This document shows, one piece after another, positions 1-11,700 of a stretch of 64,000 nt of DNA. The first letter of the stretch is position 1. Each line of letters starts with the position of its first letter. Under the pieces are notes generated by a model. It saw nothing but the letters and a program-made list of their open reading frames with translations, made no database searches and was not told the DNA's origin. The DNA comes from Dendronephthya gigantea (lineage: Eukaryota > Cnidaria > Anthozoa > Malacalcyonacea > Nephtheidae): assembly GCF_004324835.1 (NCBI RefSeq), contig NW_021163046.1, forward strand, positions 1,860,001 through 1,924,000, in the 5' to 3' direction. The position numbers were made by a program, and so were the translations under genes.

Positions 1-83
1 GAACTGCTTGAAAGAGAATTGTTTCAAATTAGAATGTTTGTTTAACCCATGACTGGTGAAGTGCCCTGTGACCATTTATTAAT

Positions 84-137
<54 letters not shown>

Positions 138-259
138 GTACGTCCTGTGTCCCAAGTGCAGGAGTCACCATTGAAATCCCATGCAAATGTAATCTTATGC
201 AATTCTAATTAGACTTTGAGAATCTATCTATCTATCTGCGGCCAACATTTTGCAAATGG

Positions 260-300
<41 letters not shown>

Positions 301-325
301 TAATATATATATATATATATATATT
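84..325. repeat. AT-dinucleotide microsatellites
   Basis: Two long runs of alternating T and A lie at about 88-136 and 262-323, separated by about 125 bases of ordinary sequence containing a short TATC run near 223-237. Nothing else is recognisable in bases 1-830. Confidence 0.95.
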
Positions 326-835
326 AGTTATGCCAATTAAGCTTCTAGCAATGGCGATGCCTAATGCTTAATCTAACTGACAACAAATCTTACCAGTTTA
401 TGGGTAGCACTTTATGAGAGAAGTATGCTGGGTTTTTATTGGCTTTTCTTTGCATGAGAACTAGTTTTAAAACCATTAAACCGTTATGTTGTTTGTGAAG
501 TGCGCATGAACTTTAATTAACAAATATGTACAAGATAATGTAATAGAAGTACCATGATAATTTTTGTATATATTCTTTGTATATAATTCATATAGGTCAA
601 AAGTGCAAAGTATATGGTACTAGAAAACTATTGTTTCATATTCAACTATGATTCAGTAAACACATTAATTGCAATCTCAATTTAAAATTTGTGCAAATTT
701 TGTCTGCTTAACTAAGATTATATTACATTGAAAGAATGCATGATCAGTTACATGAACACTTTTATCATAAGGTTTCGACACTGTGATTTTCTATTCCATG
801 TGCACTGTTTATTGAATTTGCTGTACAACATAAAT

Positions 836-841
836 TTTATT
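836..841 (-). terminator. Polyadenylation signal of the RecQ-like gene
   Basis: On the minus strand AATAAA lies about 30 nt after the stop codon of the RecQ-like helicase. This is the right place for a canonical polyadenylation signal and suggests a very short 3' UTR. Confidence 0.5.
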
Positions 842-871
842 GAAGCTTACAGTTTCTCCATAAGAAGGTGT

Positions 872-2428
872 TTACAAGCAAGTTGAACACTTGCAAAGAT
901 TTTCACATACACAACAACACAAGTGTAATGGTTTATGGACTGTATCTAATTCGTAATCCAGTGATTTTAATAATAACTTTCTTAAGCATAAGTCAGTGCT
1001 TGAGCAAAAATCACGCATGTCGTCTTGCATTCCAACTCTGTTTTTGCCAATATCCCTGTTGTTGTAATACAATACAGCAAATGATGACCTCCCATCCCTA
1101 CCAGCACGTCCAGTTTCTTGAAAGTATTCTTTCACAGTGCAGGGGGGTCCAACATGCACAACCTGGCGGATGTCAGGTATGTCCACCCCCATCCCAATTG
1201 CTACGGTAGCAAAGACTACGCGAACTGTACTTTTTCCAGAACAGAGCTGCCTCAGGATTTCTTCTTTCATTTGATTAGTCTGTGGAGAATGATACTGTGC
1301 AAATAGCCTATTCGCTGGAATTGCAGTTGCACCAGAGGGAAAGTATTGCTCGATTCCAAGAACATGTTCAAACAGCTTATATGCAAAGCCGCACAAACGT
1401 AATGAAATGTATATAATAGTTAGAGGGTATGCAATCTTTTGCTGCAAAAGATCACTTGCAATTGGCATCAGGATTGATTCAATGGTGTCAACATCATGCC
1501 CGGTTCGAAATACTTTCTTATAGTAAATATTTTTCCTATCTGGATTGCCGATGACATTCTTACATTTCTTTAACCCCAAAGAATCTTTAATACACTTGAC
1601 GTCTGCATGAGAAGCAGTGGCAGTCATTGCAATGACAGGTACGTGAGGAAATAAGGCACATAAGACACCCAACCTTCTGTAGTCCTGTCTGAAGTCACTC
1701 CCCCTAAAAAATGTAAATCAAAATACATAGTGTTAAGTATTGAGTAGTAACAAAGTAAAAGAATAATTTTAGATAAAGACAACAGGTTTAAACAGAATTG
1801 AACTTTTTGAATTGTTTACTAACCAGTCAACTATGCAATGAGCTTCATCAATCACAACTGCCACAACATTCTCTTGATATGGCTTGCTCAAAAGTAAATT
1901 ACGCCCATATTTGCTCGAGATTAGTGTCTCTGGATGGGCGAAAACAATTTGATAGTAACCATCGCATAGCTTTTCCTCTTCGCAATGGCTTAAATCGATT
2001 TCAGCGCTAGTTTCTAAGTCATCACTATCCTCTGAACCATACGTTATTTGACCTTCTCTTGCTTCCTTCACGTTTATAATCGACGATCTAATGCCGCTCA
2101 TGCTCAGGCGAGATACTTGATCACTCATTAAAGAGTTCAATGGCGACACAACGATAACAATTGAGTTCACTACTGTCGCAGAAAGGCCTCGTGATCTCCA
2201 TGAAAAACGCAAATCGCCAAGCAACTTGAATTTGGCGAACAACAACATTGGCAGCAGATGAAAAATCAAAGACTTCCCATAGCCCGTTGGTAAAACACAC
2301 ATCACATCTTTTTCAAGATAGACGTTCTCCAGACAAATAATTTGTTTTGGTTTTAGAATAGTGTTTTGGTATACACTATTTAAAAGAGCAAATTCCAAGC
2401 AAGATAAAAATGCGATGTAGTCTAACAT
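872..2428 (-). CDS. RecQ-family DNA helicase-like protein, two exons
   Basis: The coding sequence is complement(872..1703,1824..2428), giving 478 residues. The intron (1704-1823) starts with GTTAGT and ends in TTTTTAG. Splicing restores the diagnostic DEAHCIVDW-GSDFRQDY junction in frame, with the Trp codon split after two bases. Superfamily 2 motifs appear in order: a Q-motif-like LKPKQ (26-30), Walker A LPTGYGKS (46-53), DEAH (194-197), MTATA, motif V FATVAIGMGVDIPD, motif VI QETGRAGRDG, then a Cys-rich RecQ zinc-binding-like tail ending CCCVCENLCKCSTC. The family unwinds DNA 3'-5' using ATP. No HRDC or nuclease domain is visible, so it is a minimal RecQ core. Similar stand-alone copies occur in large numbers in cnidarian and sponge genomes, often near transposons. 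Whether it is a host repair gene or a transposon passenger cannot be told here. Confidence 0.88.
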
Positions 2429-2535
2429 GGCGGAAACCGGAATGAAAGCATGAAAAGTGGAAGCATGTAATATGATATCTTTTCTTACACCCCCTGAGGC
2501 GATAGATTCCCATGCTGTGACGTCATCAGCCCCGA

Positions 2536-2586
2536 CCAGGGTCTTCGTCGCGTAGTTCCGCGCCCCGTGAACACAGAAGACCCTGG
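2536..2586. repeat. Short inverted repeat upstream of the helicase
   Basis: The 11-base arms CCAGGGTCTTC (2536-2546) and GAAGACCCTGG (2576-2586) are perfectly complementary around a 29-base loop. It lies about 110 bp upstream of the RecQ-like start. It is probably a small fold-back repeat, but a regulatory role is possible. Confidence 0.6.
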
Positions 2587-2664
2587 GTACGAGGTTGTAT
2601 ATTATATATATTACTTTTCATGTGCTCTTACATTTTCTCGCTCTCATACACTTTCTATCTTATT

Positions 2665-3377
2665 ACTCCGGCGTCAGCGACGGAGTTGAAAATTCGCCCC
2701 GGTTTTGTTTTGTTTTTGTTTTTTTTTTTTTATTTTTTTTTTTTTTTATTATTTTTCGTCGTCGCAAGTCTGTAATGGCGCGAAATATACTAGTATTTAA
2801 AATGTGTATGTGACCGTATTTATCTACGTCCCAGTCTTATCTCCCAAGAGTTGTGGTGCACAGCTTTGGCTAATTTTCCAATGCGCGATTCGATTTCGCT
2901 CGCATGATATGGCAATTCCTCCAAGAGGAACAAATAAACCGTTCTTTTCATGCTGTTCGATTAAGTTTAGATTGAATTGGGGTAAGAATATATTTAATAC
3001 ATGTAGACTCGGTCCTATTTTAATAATATCGCTGCTATTTCGCCGTTTAACAAGATGATGTGGTCGTGTATGGGCGCGTTGACACGTCGCGTAGTTTGCA
3101 CAGGATCGAAGATTTAATACAACTATATAAGCGCGAATTCCAAAGGCAAAGTGTAAGACGAAGCGAATGTATCATGCGGTTTATTTACATTTTTGAACAA
3201 TTGAACTTCTATACTGCGATGTGCTTCTGAATTTCGCGATCGAACATTTAGGTTCGCAAGGCATCTAAATGCGAATATGTATGCGAAACAATACGCGAGC
3301 TGTATTGTTTATGTTCAGAAGCTCTATATTGAAGACTGGCACGTGCGCCGGAGTTAACGCCAGAACGGCGTCTTGTT
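2665..3377 (+). mobile_element. 0.7-kb non-autonomous element, copy 1 (Helitron/Helentron-like?)
   Basis: This is the same element as at 14911-15626, in the same orientation. It begins ACTCCGGCGTCAGCGACGGAG, which folds on itself (ACTCCG against CGGAGT), is followed by a T-rich tract, and ends near GGCGTCTTGTT. No coding capacity is seen. Boundaries were set from the second copy, whose insertion point is shown by a paralogous empty site. Both copies are preceded by TTATT and followed by GT, and no clear target-site duplication is visible. Confidence 0.7.
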
Positions 3378-4050
3378 GTCTGTATGTCTCTAACTGTCAA
3401 TCAGTTCTAATTCTATTGTCCAAGCTTAATTATCTATAAATAGCAGTTATGTATATTACAATGACAAAACTGTGAAGACCGGGTTTTCCGATTTCTAACT
3501 TCTCCGTAATCATTCAAAATTTTATCTTGAGATCATTGTAAGGAACACTTTGGTTAATAGAACAATTCCATCCTGGTTGAACATGAAATAAAATCGAGGT
3601 TAGTATTTGATATATATTGTGTTAATTGTTTTGGTCGCGAGTCACATTCCATAAGACAGGATATCAAATAGCTTGGAATTCCCTGAAGGCTGTACAACAT
3701 TCGTAGTAATTCGTTTCGAAATTATTAGACTGTAAATAAAGACTAACCCTTCAATTAAAAACTGTGTCTTTCGAGGAACACTTTGGTAATAGAGCAATAA
3801 TATCCTGTGTTGTACAAAACGAGGTTTGTATTTGAATTTGATATTTTGTGTTTATTGTTTTGATCACGAGTCTCAATTGACTCATTGCTTGATTGTATAT
3901 ACACTGATATGTGTGTGGCTGGCTGCGATCAGCGAAGAAGATTTTGCAGTTTATCTTTCCCCGGTGCCCGTGTATATATTTCAAAAGATTGTTGATTCGT
4001 CAAAATTTACTCTTACGAATCATTCGCTGAGCGATGATTTTCTAGCCTGC
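3378..4050. repeat. Non-coding stretch with a diverged local duplication
   Basis: No gene is seen. About 3538-3650 and 3770-3880 are related: both hold a GGAACACTTTGG motif followed by 'taatagarcaat', a GAGGTT...GTATTTGA stretch and a TTGTTTTG(G/A)TC motif. The offset is about 233 bp, so this is an old tandem duplication. Confidence 0.5.
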
Positions 4051-4051
4051 A

Positions 4052-4133
4052 TGCGGTGTAGACGCTTCGAATTACAATTAAGGACACAAGCATAAGCATC
4101 TGTGCATTGGAGCGCCGATCCTTGTTCAGTCAC
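4052..4133 (+). repeat. Left arm of a distant inverted-repeat pair
   Basis: This roughly 82-bp stretch recurs in reverse complement at 7737-7818. The shared core runs through GGAGCGCCGATCCTTGTTCA and a CGCTTCGAATTAC-like block. The two copies face each other across 3.6 kb. Confidence 0.7.
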
Positions 4134-4707
4134 GTTAGTATTCCCAAAAGAATGGGATTCGTATGTGACTGCTTGTGATTCGCTGTTAATTTATGAACAA
4201 ATTGTAATTATTACTCGTGCTCTGGGGGAGTCTAGGTTTCGTCGTGTGAGGGCGCGTTTTGGACCTCGATGACCCAGTAAGGCATTGCGCAGTTGTATCG
4301 AAATCAGAAATCTCGCAACATGGGCACTGCTGCAAGGAGTGACGATACCTGACAATACAAGCCACATTTTACAAACAATATACGAAAGATAAAAAATATA
4401 TATGCACAGAACACATTACTACGGTGCAACGTTTACATATTGTTTGGTGCGATGTTTACTATTAAATTCCGGCTATATGAAAGCAAGATTTATCATCGAT
4501 GTTTTGGCAGGCCAGGCTTAGACGTTCAAATGTTTATAAATGATACTTAAATACCTGGGACGGGTTGTGTAACACTCTTAACTACATTTAAGTAGATAAA
4601 TCTTAGTTAACTAGAAAATACATTATTCTGATTGGCCAATTCAGCCACTAACTATAGTTAAACGTTAACTACCTTTTTATACAACCGGGGCATTGATATA
4701 GAGGATA

Positions 4708-4843
4708 TTATACAGTTGCGAGAAGATATGGATTTTATGTTCGAGTGGCAAGAACAATATCTCAGGAGTGAGCGCAGCGAAAGAGTGAGATATTGTTCCT
4801 GCCACGAGAACATAAAATCCATATCTTCGAGCAAACCGTGTAA
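4708..4843. mobile_element. Palindromic (fold-back) MITE 1
   Basis: The arms at 4708-4764 and 4786-4843 are near-perfect reverse complements, sharing the block from AGATATGGATTTTATGTTC to AACAATATCTCA. The loop is about 21 bp (GGAGTGAGCGCAGCGAAAGAG). There is no coding capacity. Such snap-back repeats are common in cnidarian genomes. Confidence 0.85.
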
Positions 4844-5401
4844 TGTTCTTTTTATTATATGCATGGACTAAGTTATGAGTGAAAAAAATACACCCAAAGG
4901 CGACAAGAAAATTAGCCGCGGAAGACCATTATAAAAGCAATTTTTTTTTAATTATAACCTAAACATTAAAGTAGACTAATTTTTACTTATCTAAGGATGT
5001 CTTATGTGTTTTTGTTTGTATTTCTAACGTTAATTTCGTTTTATATACGAACCAAAGGCCATTTGTATTTTCACAACAACAAAGAAAATGGCGGGGAAAA
5101 TTTTCGAAACTCGTTATGTCACCCCTAAACATGACATACGGAAAATACGCACACCTGGTCCCGGATGTAGTGACGTATGAGTTCTACGAGTGTTTTAGTT
5201 CTCATTATAATATAAGTATGATATAACGAGCAATTTGATTGGCTACCGCGCGTGCATTGTGAGGCCATAATGCACGCTCTGGCTTTGAAGTTTTTGTTGC
5301 TAAGCAACATCTTAAATAACATGTAAGGAGAATTTCATTATTGATCAAATAAATAAACTTTGTTGTTGCCCTATAATTTCTTCTTATATTATAAAAGAAT
5401 T

Positions 5402-5580
5402 AAAAAAGCTCGTCGCGTGCCTTTATGGTGTAATAATGCACTCGGGGAAATGTTGGAAGAATACTCGAGAAGCTTGTAAAACACTCGGCTACGCCTCGTG
5501 TTTTACAAGCTTCTCTCGTATTCTCCCAACATTCCCCCATCGTGCATTATTACACCATAAAGGCACGCGACTCGTTTTTT
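5402..5580. mobile_element. Palindromic (fold-back) MITE 2
   Basis: Arms of about 85 bp (about 5402-5486 and 5496-5580) form an almost uninterrupted palindrome centred on CTCGGCTACGCCTCG. They run outward through TTTACAAGCTTCT, GTGCATTATTACACCATAAA and GGCACGCGA to AAAAAA/TTTTTT ends. There is no coding capacity, and the internal symmetry is nearly complete. Confidence 0.88.
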
Positions 5581-6210
5581 AATTCTTAAGTAAAATACCA
5601 TATAATATCATCCATATAATAAACAGTATTATCTCACGCCGTGCGGATTGTTAGGCTATACCTATAATCGCCGTACGGCATTTGTGAATTGTGATAATAA
5701 TGTAAATGTATATTATTTATTTTTTGAGTATTTAGCGTTTAAAACACTTGCGTGATAATTTTTGTCTTGTAAGTTCTGAAAAAGGTTAAAACGATTTTCT
5801 TGAAAGTTTTATATTGTAAATATTTATTTGCCTTTCGCTGAGTAGTCAAATTTCATTTGTCAAATTTTTGCCATAATAGTTTATATCAAAGTGACAATCT
5901 GACAATCTTAACAAGCAGTGCACAGAGTAAAGACCCTGGAATTGCACCGATCCATGAATTTATCAGAATATCGATGACACAAGAAATGTCTATATACTAA
6001 ATACCGTACCAACTGTAAATTACCATATAATATCCTCCCAGGCCTAGGTAACCACAAAGCCTTAATTTACGCTATAGGTTTCCCACAACACGACATGATT
6101 GTGTCTCACAAGTAATGCTATTGAATCTCTACAGCACGAGTGTTCGCCTAAGCCGGCGTCTTGTTTCATAATAATTTTGAATCATTGTTGTAAACATAGC
6201 GTTTATCCAG
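5581..6210. other. Non-coding stretch, nothing recognised
   Basis: AT-rich sequence with no supported gene. A short imperfect inverted repeat (CGCCGTGCGG...CCGTACGGCA) lies at 5637-5679. Confidence 0.4.
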
Positions 6211-6213
6211 GGA

Positions 6214-6471
6214 GTGAAGTTACAAGGTAAATGTTTCGAAGATGCCGTAAGACAAGTTATTTTTTTCAAACCGAAAACCTTTTCGAGGATCAGGTCAAGG
6301 TCAAGATCCTTTTTTGAAGGAAATAACTTTTACTTCTGTGCGAGCACTGCATGGGTATGGAAAGTCGATCGTGTTTCGAATATCCCATTGTTTTCTGATA
6401 TTCTTCTTGACCAAGTCATTGGAACTAGTATAGCGATTATAGTTTGTCCACATTATTCACATGAAGGTTAA
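6214..6471 (+). pseudogene. Relic of a RecQ-like helicase (Walker A region)
   Basis: One open frame (85 codons) reads EGNNFYFCAST and later PLFSDILLDQVIGTSIAIIV-CPH, matching the RecQ segment from the start of motif I to the I-II spacer ('...SIVIVVSPL'). The Walker A itself appears in another frame between these parts as ALHGYGKSIVFRI (about 6339-6380). The helicase match therefore switches frame across the nucleotide-binding loop, and no DEAH region follows. It is a short decayed fragment related to the intact gene at 872-2428 but on the opposite strand. The call rests on motif order only. Confidence 0.5.
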
Positions 6472-6649
6472 TATAACAGCATAATACATTATAGAATTAG
6501 TTATATTCACTTGTGCAAAATACAAGTAATCAGTTACTCTTTGATATGTTTGCAAATTTGAGGAACATAGTAACATATATGCATTACTTATAACCATGTA
6601 GATATTGTTATGGTTACTGGAACTGCATACAAGGGCTGTCCTACAATTT

Positions 6650-7660
6650 AATATTGCCGTTGTCAGAATAGTAAATGAGGGTGAAAAAACTAGAATATGA
6701 AAATATTTTTAATACACTACAGCCAGTAGTAGATAATAGCATACCATCAATCCTGCGTGCTGGATAAAAATTGTGTCGAGTAAATTGTGTACGACTGCAT
6801 GTCATATATGAAGGGTTATTTTTCATGCAGATTGATTGACAAGGCCATGCACACAGCTGGCATTCAATATAACTGGGTTCTTTCCAAGCTACTTTTGCGG
6901 ACGCAAGCTGCAATTAAAACACTTCTCAGCAAAGGTGTTCGCTTTTTAAGTTCTCCATCAAGTTTTGTTAAGGAGAAATTAACAATATCCTCTTAACCAG
7001 TGTTGCGTAAAATACTTTGATTCTTCCTTGAAAACATGTCCGCACACTCTCGATCTATCCCCTTCAAAAATAAAATGATGATCTTTTCTCTGATCTTTTC
7101 ACAGAACCAGGCTGCCCGGGCAACTTCTGTGTATGTTCCTCTGCACAACATTTTACCCAACGATTTTAGATTTCCCCGCAAAATTCCAGACGAAGTTTTG
7201 CTTTTCCATCGCCCATTAACGGATACAGTGGTACTTGAAGCGTCAACATGTTCATGCTGCCGTCTTCGAGGCGTCGAGGTTGACTTAGGTTGAAAATATT
7301 CGACAGGAGACGAAGAACAGTGTGTGCTTTCGCCTTGACGAACAATAGGTAGAGTTACTGGGTCTTCATTTCCATCAAACGACAATGTTCGTTTGGCAGT
7401 CGCCTTTGTTTTATCCATAAGTCCCCTTTGTCCTTCTTTTTCACGGTATTGACGCAAAAGATTACTGTTGATATGAATGATATCGTCGAGCTTCTTCTTG
7501 CAGTTTTATCTTTGCTGCAGAGTTCTCAGGCACGCACTGTATATATGCTGAGAGGTTGAGTGAACGACAAAAAAAGGTCTTCAATCTCCTTACTTATTGT
7601 CGAGTGCCCACAAAATTTCGATCATAAGGTTTTGTTAAAACCGAAAACACAGAATGCACG
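6650..7660 (-). pseudogene. Decayed member of an uncharacterised multicopy cnidarian family
   Basis: The main open frame (6993-7457, 154 codons) contains SFDGNEDPVTLPIVRQ and LKSLGKMLCRGTYTEVARA, then WFCEKIREKII, DRECADMFSRKNQSILRN. The same frame continues past an in-frame stop as EDIVNFSLTKLDGELKKRTP-LLRSVLIAACV, and past a second stop as MPAVCMALSINLHEK. Thereafter similarity changes frame. I recall many uncharacterised cnidarian proteins with this layout (a 'LGKxLxRGxY...A..A' block, a 'cxxxCsxknpSiLR' block, a 'FSxxkxxxELxxraPlLxxvLxaa' block), often in transposon-rich DNA. The function is unknown. Upstream, 7470-7660 (-) reads VPENSAAKIKLQEEARRYHS, possibly an earlier part in another frame. 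It appears inactive. Confidence 0.5.
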
Positions 7661-7736
7661 AAGGGGAAGCAGACGCCATAAATAATCATTGCTAATTATG
7701 ATATTTGCACGAATATTAATTTCTGAAAGTGTCCAT

Positions 7737-7818
7737 GTGACTGAACAAGGATCGGCGCTCCAATGCGCAGTCGCTTATATGCGCGTGTTCCTTTGTAATT
7801 CGAAGCATCTGCACCGCA
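7737..7818 (-). repeat. Right arm of the distant inverted-repeat pair
   Basis: This is the reverse-complement counterpart of 4052-4133. It is identical through the core TGAACAAGGATCGGCGCTCC and more diverged on either side. Confidence 0.7.
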
Positions 7819-8565
7819 GACTACGATTTTCATGCAGAGTTTTATTTCCGCTTTGTAGTTGAAATAATCTCTAAAAAATTATTGTGTCGAAATTTTTGTA
7901 AGATCTATCATCACCTTTTGCGATAAGCATGATCAAATATATCGAAATGCCCGATGTCTTTTTGGTCAGATACCAATATACCAAAATTACCATGAAAACT
8001 ATACATAATGAATTGTCCACCCCACGTGCATATATGATGCTCATCATATATACTGGTAGAAAACGTCTAGATACCGTATACTTAATAAAAACAGATAATC
8101 AGAAACGAAAACCCAGGAGGCCTGCATAGCCTTTTCAAGATACGGTCTCATTTCTGTCGTTATCTCTGATCTGATAATACGTTAAATTCGACAAATATAC
8201 AGATCAACGAAGCCCGAATTTATAAGCTGCAAGCTTTTCATAGATTTTTTGAGTTAGTTGAAGTTTTTTCAAAAAGGTTCCCGTCAATTTACAATGATCA
8301 AAATGTCTTTAAATCAAATGCCTATTGATACGGCAGCGCAATGTTTCGTATAAAACAAACGACTTTAACAACTTAACGCCACCCATACCTGAAAAAAAGC
8401 CGTTCCAATGATTGATATCACAACTATGAATAGGATTTCTTGGGCAAACACCAATTCACTGGTCGAAAATTAGTTTAGAAGAATGCATTTATTTGTTGAT
8501 AGACAATTCTAGTTTTTCTAATCTTTTAGTAGCAAATATGGCAAAACTCTTTTATAAAGAATTCT
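7819..8565. other. Non-coding stretch upstream of gene A
   Basis: No gene is recognised. Only the last roughly 100-150 bp before the gene A acceptor resembles the matching position upstream of gene B, so the promoters or first exons of the two genes differ or lie further away. Confidence 0.4.
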
Positions 8566-8722
8566 CGTGAAGAGTGGTTTAACTAAGTCCTATTTTGTTG
8601 AAAATGGAATATTTTCCTTCTCCTGCGCGCGTTTTTTTTAAAGGAAAAATTTTCATGAAGACCGTTCCATTTTGCTCCTTATAATATTTAGATTAAATTG
8701 TTATATATTTCTAGGAACAAGA

Positions 8723-11700
8723 ATGTCCGGATTGCCATGGGAAACCGAGGAAAGCCAAAACTACATTCGAGCGGACTACATTGTCACTGATGCTGTAAGG
8801 AAGGAATTGAGGGATTTCTTTATTCAGAAGTGGAACAAACGTTACCAGGCATCTCTCGGAGCATGGGATGACACGAACGTCAGTGGTAGTCAGTTGTTTA
8901 ATCTGGAGAAAAAACGAGCAAGGCCAAATAAGACCATGCTTCAGTCCAAATTTCAAAATGGAAATACAAATGAGTGGGATTGTACCGTACTTTTTGATGC
9001 AATTCTTTATTCCAACTCAATCGGTGGTAGTCTTAGTACAAAAGAAAAGACTGAAATCGATATTCTTCGAAAACTGCGAAATGAAATAACTCATAATATA
9101 CCTGACAAAACGCTAACGAATAAAAACTTTCAAACCATGACTACAAAAGTTGAGAATGCATTGGGTGCATTGAGACTGTCAATCAACGAGGTCGTTCGAA
9201 TAAAAAACCTGTTTGCATCATTTATAATTCTTCCCCCTGAACCAGCCCATGAAGTCGTTTACCGTTCTGACAAGATACACGAGATAAGAGAAGATATTGA
9301 AAAGTTGCGCAGTGATAACGATGGCAAACTTACATATTTTTACATCTCTGGGAATCCAGGCAGTGGAAAATCTCAACTCGCCAGACAAGTTTGTGAAGAT
9401 ATTTGCAAAGATGTTCATGTGAAGGACGAAGCAATGTTTGTAATGACATTGAACGGAAAAGATTTAGATTCTCTTTTTTATTCATATGAAGATTTTTGTC
9501 GTCGGCTGAATTGTAACGAGAGCGCATTGCAAAGTGTTTCAAGTTCATCTAAAACTAAAGAGGAGAAAATCAAAGATTTAAGATCGCAAATATCTTGCAG
9601 AATTAACAATTGGAAAAAGTGGTGGATCATCGTAGACAATGTGGAAAATCTAAAATTCATATCCCCACTACTCCCTTTAAAAGGAGACGAAGTTTGGAAG
9701 GACGGCCAAGTTATACTAACAACGCAAAACACAAATGCAGCTCCACAAGACAGCATCTCAACAAAGCATATTTCACTTATTCATGGTATGAATGACCAAG
9801 AGTGTCGCCAACTGCTTGTTCTCTTATCGCGTACCGAAGCCAATGACCCAATACTAGATGAGGTGGCGGAGAAGTTAGATCGTCAACCACTGGCAATGGC
9901 CGCGGCAGCCGTGTATATGAGAGAAGTAACCAATAGTTGCCCAGATTTTTCTTGGCGAGATTATTTACGAAAGCTTGAGAAAGGTAAAAGAGGTTTAACG
10001 GAACATTGGCTTCAGGAGATAAATTCAGCAGCATATTCATCCACCATGAGCACAGCAGTGCTGTTAGCTGTTGAAAAATGTGCAGGAAATAACACAATTC
10101 TTGAACACGCTTTCAACCTTTTCTCTTTGATATCGTTTGAACCACTACCACTTGATCTTGTTGTAAAATATGTTCAGCAGCAAGAAGATTTAGAGGCCGA
10201 GGATATTATTCCGACATTTAAAACACTGCTCGTTGTTTGTTCAAGTTTGTAACGATGGTGATATCCGCCTTCATCGTGTTGTTTATGAAGCTGTTAAAAC
10301 ACTTTTCAACAAAACTAAAGGAGATAATATTTCCGAAACTGGTATGCAAAATAAGGACGGAACAAAAACACAAAACATTATTAAAATTATTCAGGACGCT
10401 GTAAAAACAATGAGTTACTTCAGTGATAGAGAAGATAAAAGAAAATTAATTCCGCATTTGAAAGCATTTAAGAACCAAATGGATAATAATAGCCTTTTAC
10501 CTGATCAAGCGTTATACGTCATCAGTTTCGATTTTGAAACAACTGAAATTTGCAGAATATGCGATTTTTTTGGGAAAACTCTTAACTACTACAGTTCTGA
10601 CTATAACCTTTCCACTGAATTCCATCAGCTCGCACTGAAAATACGGTTAGAACATTTTGGAGAAAACCACACGGACGTTGCTACTTCATACGCCAATCTG
10701 GGTTGGGCATGTATAACAGGATGTGATCTGGAATGCGCTGCAGATTATTTTCAACGTGCGTTGGAAATTCGATTAGATCGACTAGGACCGAAGCATAGTA
10801 ATGTTGCTACCTCATACAACAACCTCGGTAGTGTGTGTGAAAGTAAAGGTGATCTTGATGGTGCTAAAGATTATTATCAACGTGCGTTGGAAATTCAATT
10901 GGATCGACTCGGACCGAACCATACTAATGTTGCTATATCATACAGCAACCTTGGTGATGTTTGTAAAAGAAAAGGTGATCTTGATCTTGCTAATGATTAT
11001 TATCAACGTGCGTTGGAAATTCAATTGGATCGACTAGGACCGAAACATACTAATGTTGCCATCTCATACAGCAACCTGGGTGATGTGTGTTACAGTAAAG
11101 GTGATCTTGATATTGCTAATGATTATTATCAACGTGCGTTGGAAATTCAATTGGATCGACTAGGACCGAACCATACTGATGTTGCCATCACATACAGCGA
11201 CCTGGGCAGTGTGTGTGAAAGTAAAGGTGATCTTGATCTTGCTAATGATTATTATCAACGTGAGTTGGAAATTAAATTGGATCGACTAGGACCGAACCAT
11301 ACTAATGTTGCTATCTCATACAGCAACCTGGGTGATGTGTGTAAACGTAAAGGTGATCTTGATCGTGCTAATGATTATTATCAACGTGCGTTGGAAATTC
11401 AATTGGATCGACTAGGACCGAAACATACTAATGTTGCTATCTCATACAGCAACCTGGGTGATGTGTGTTACGATAAAGGTCATCTTGATCTTGCTAATGA
11501 TTATTATCAACGTGCGTTGGAAATTGAATTGGATCGACTAGGACCGAACCATACTAATGTTGCTATGTCATACAGCAACCTTGGTGATGTTTGTAAAAGA
11601 AAAGGTGATCTTGATCTTGCTAATGATTATTATCAACGTGCGTTGGAAATTCAATTGGATCGACTAGGACCGAAACATACTAATGTTGCCATCTCATACA

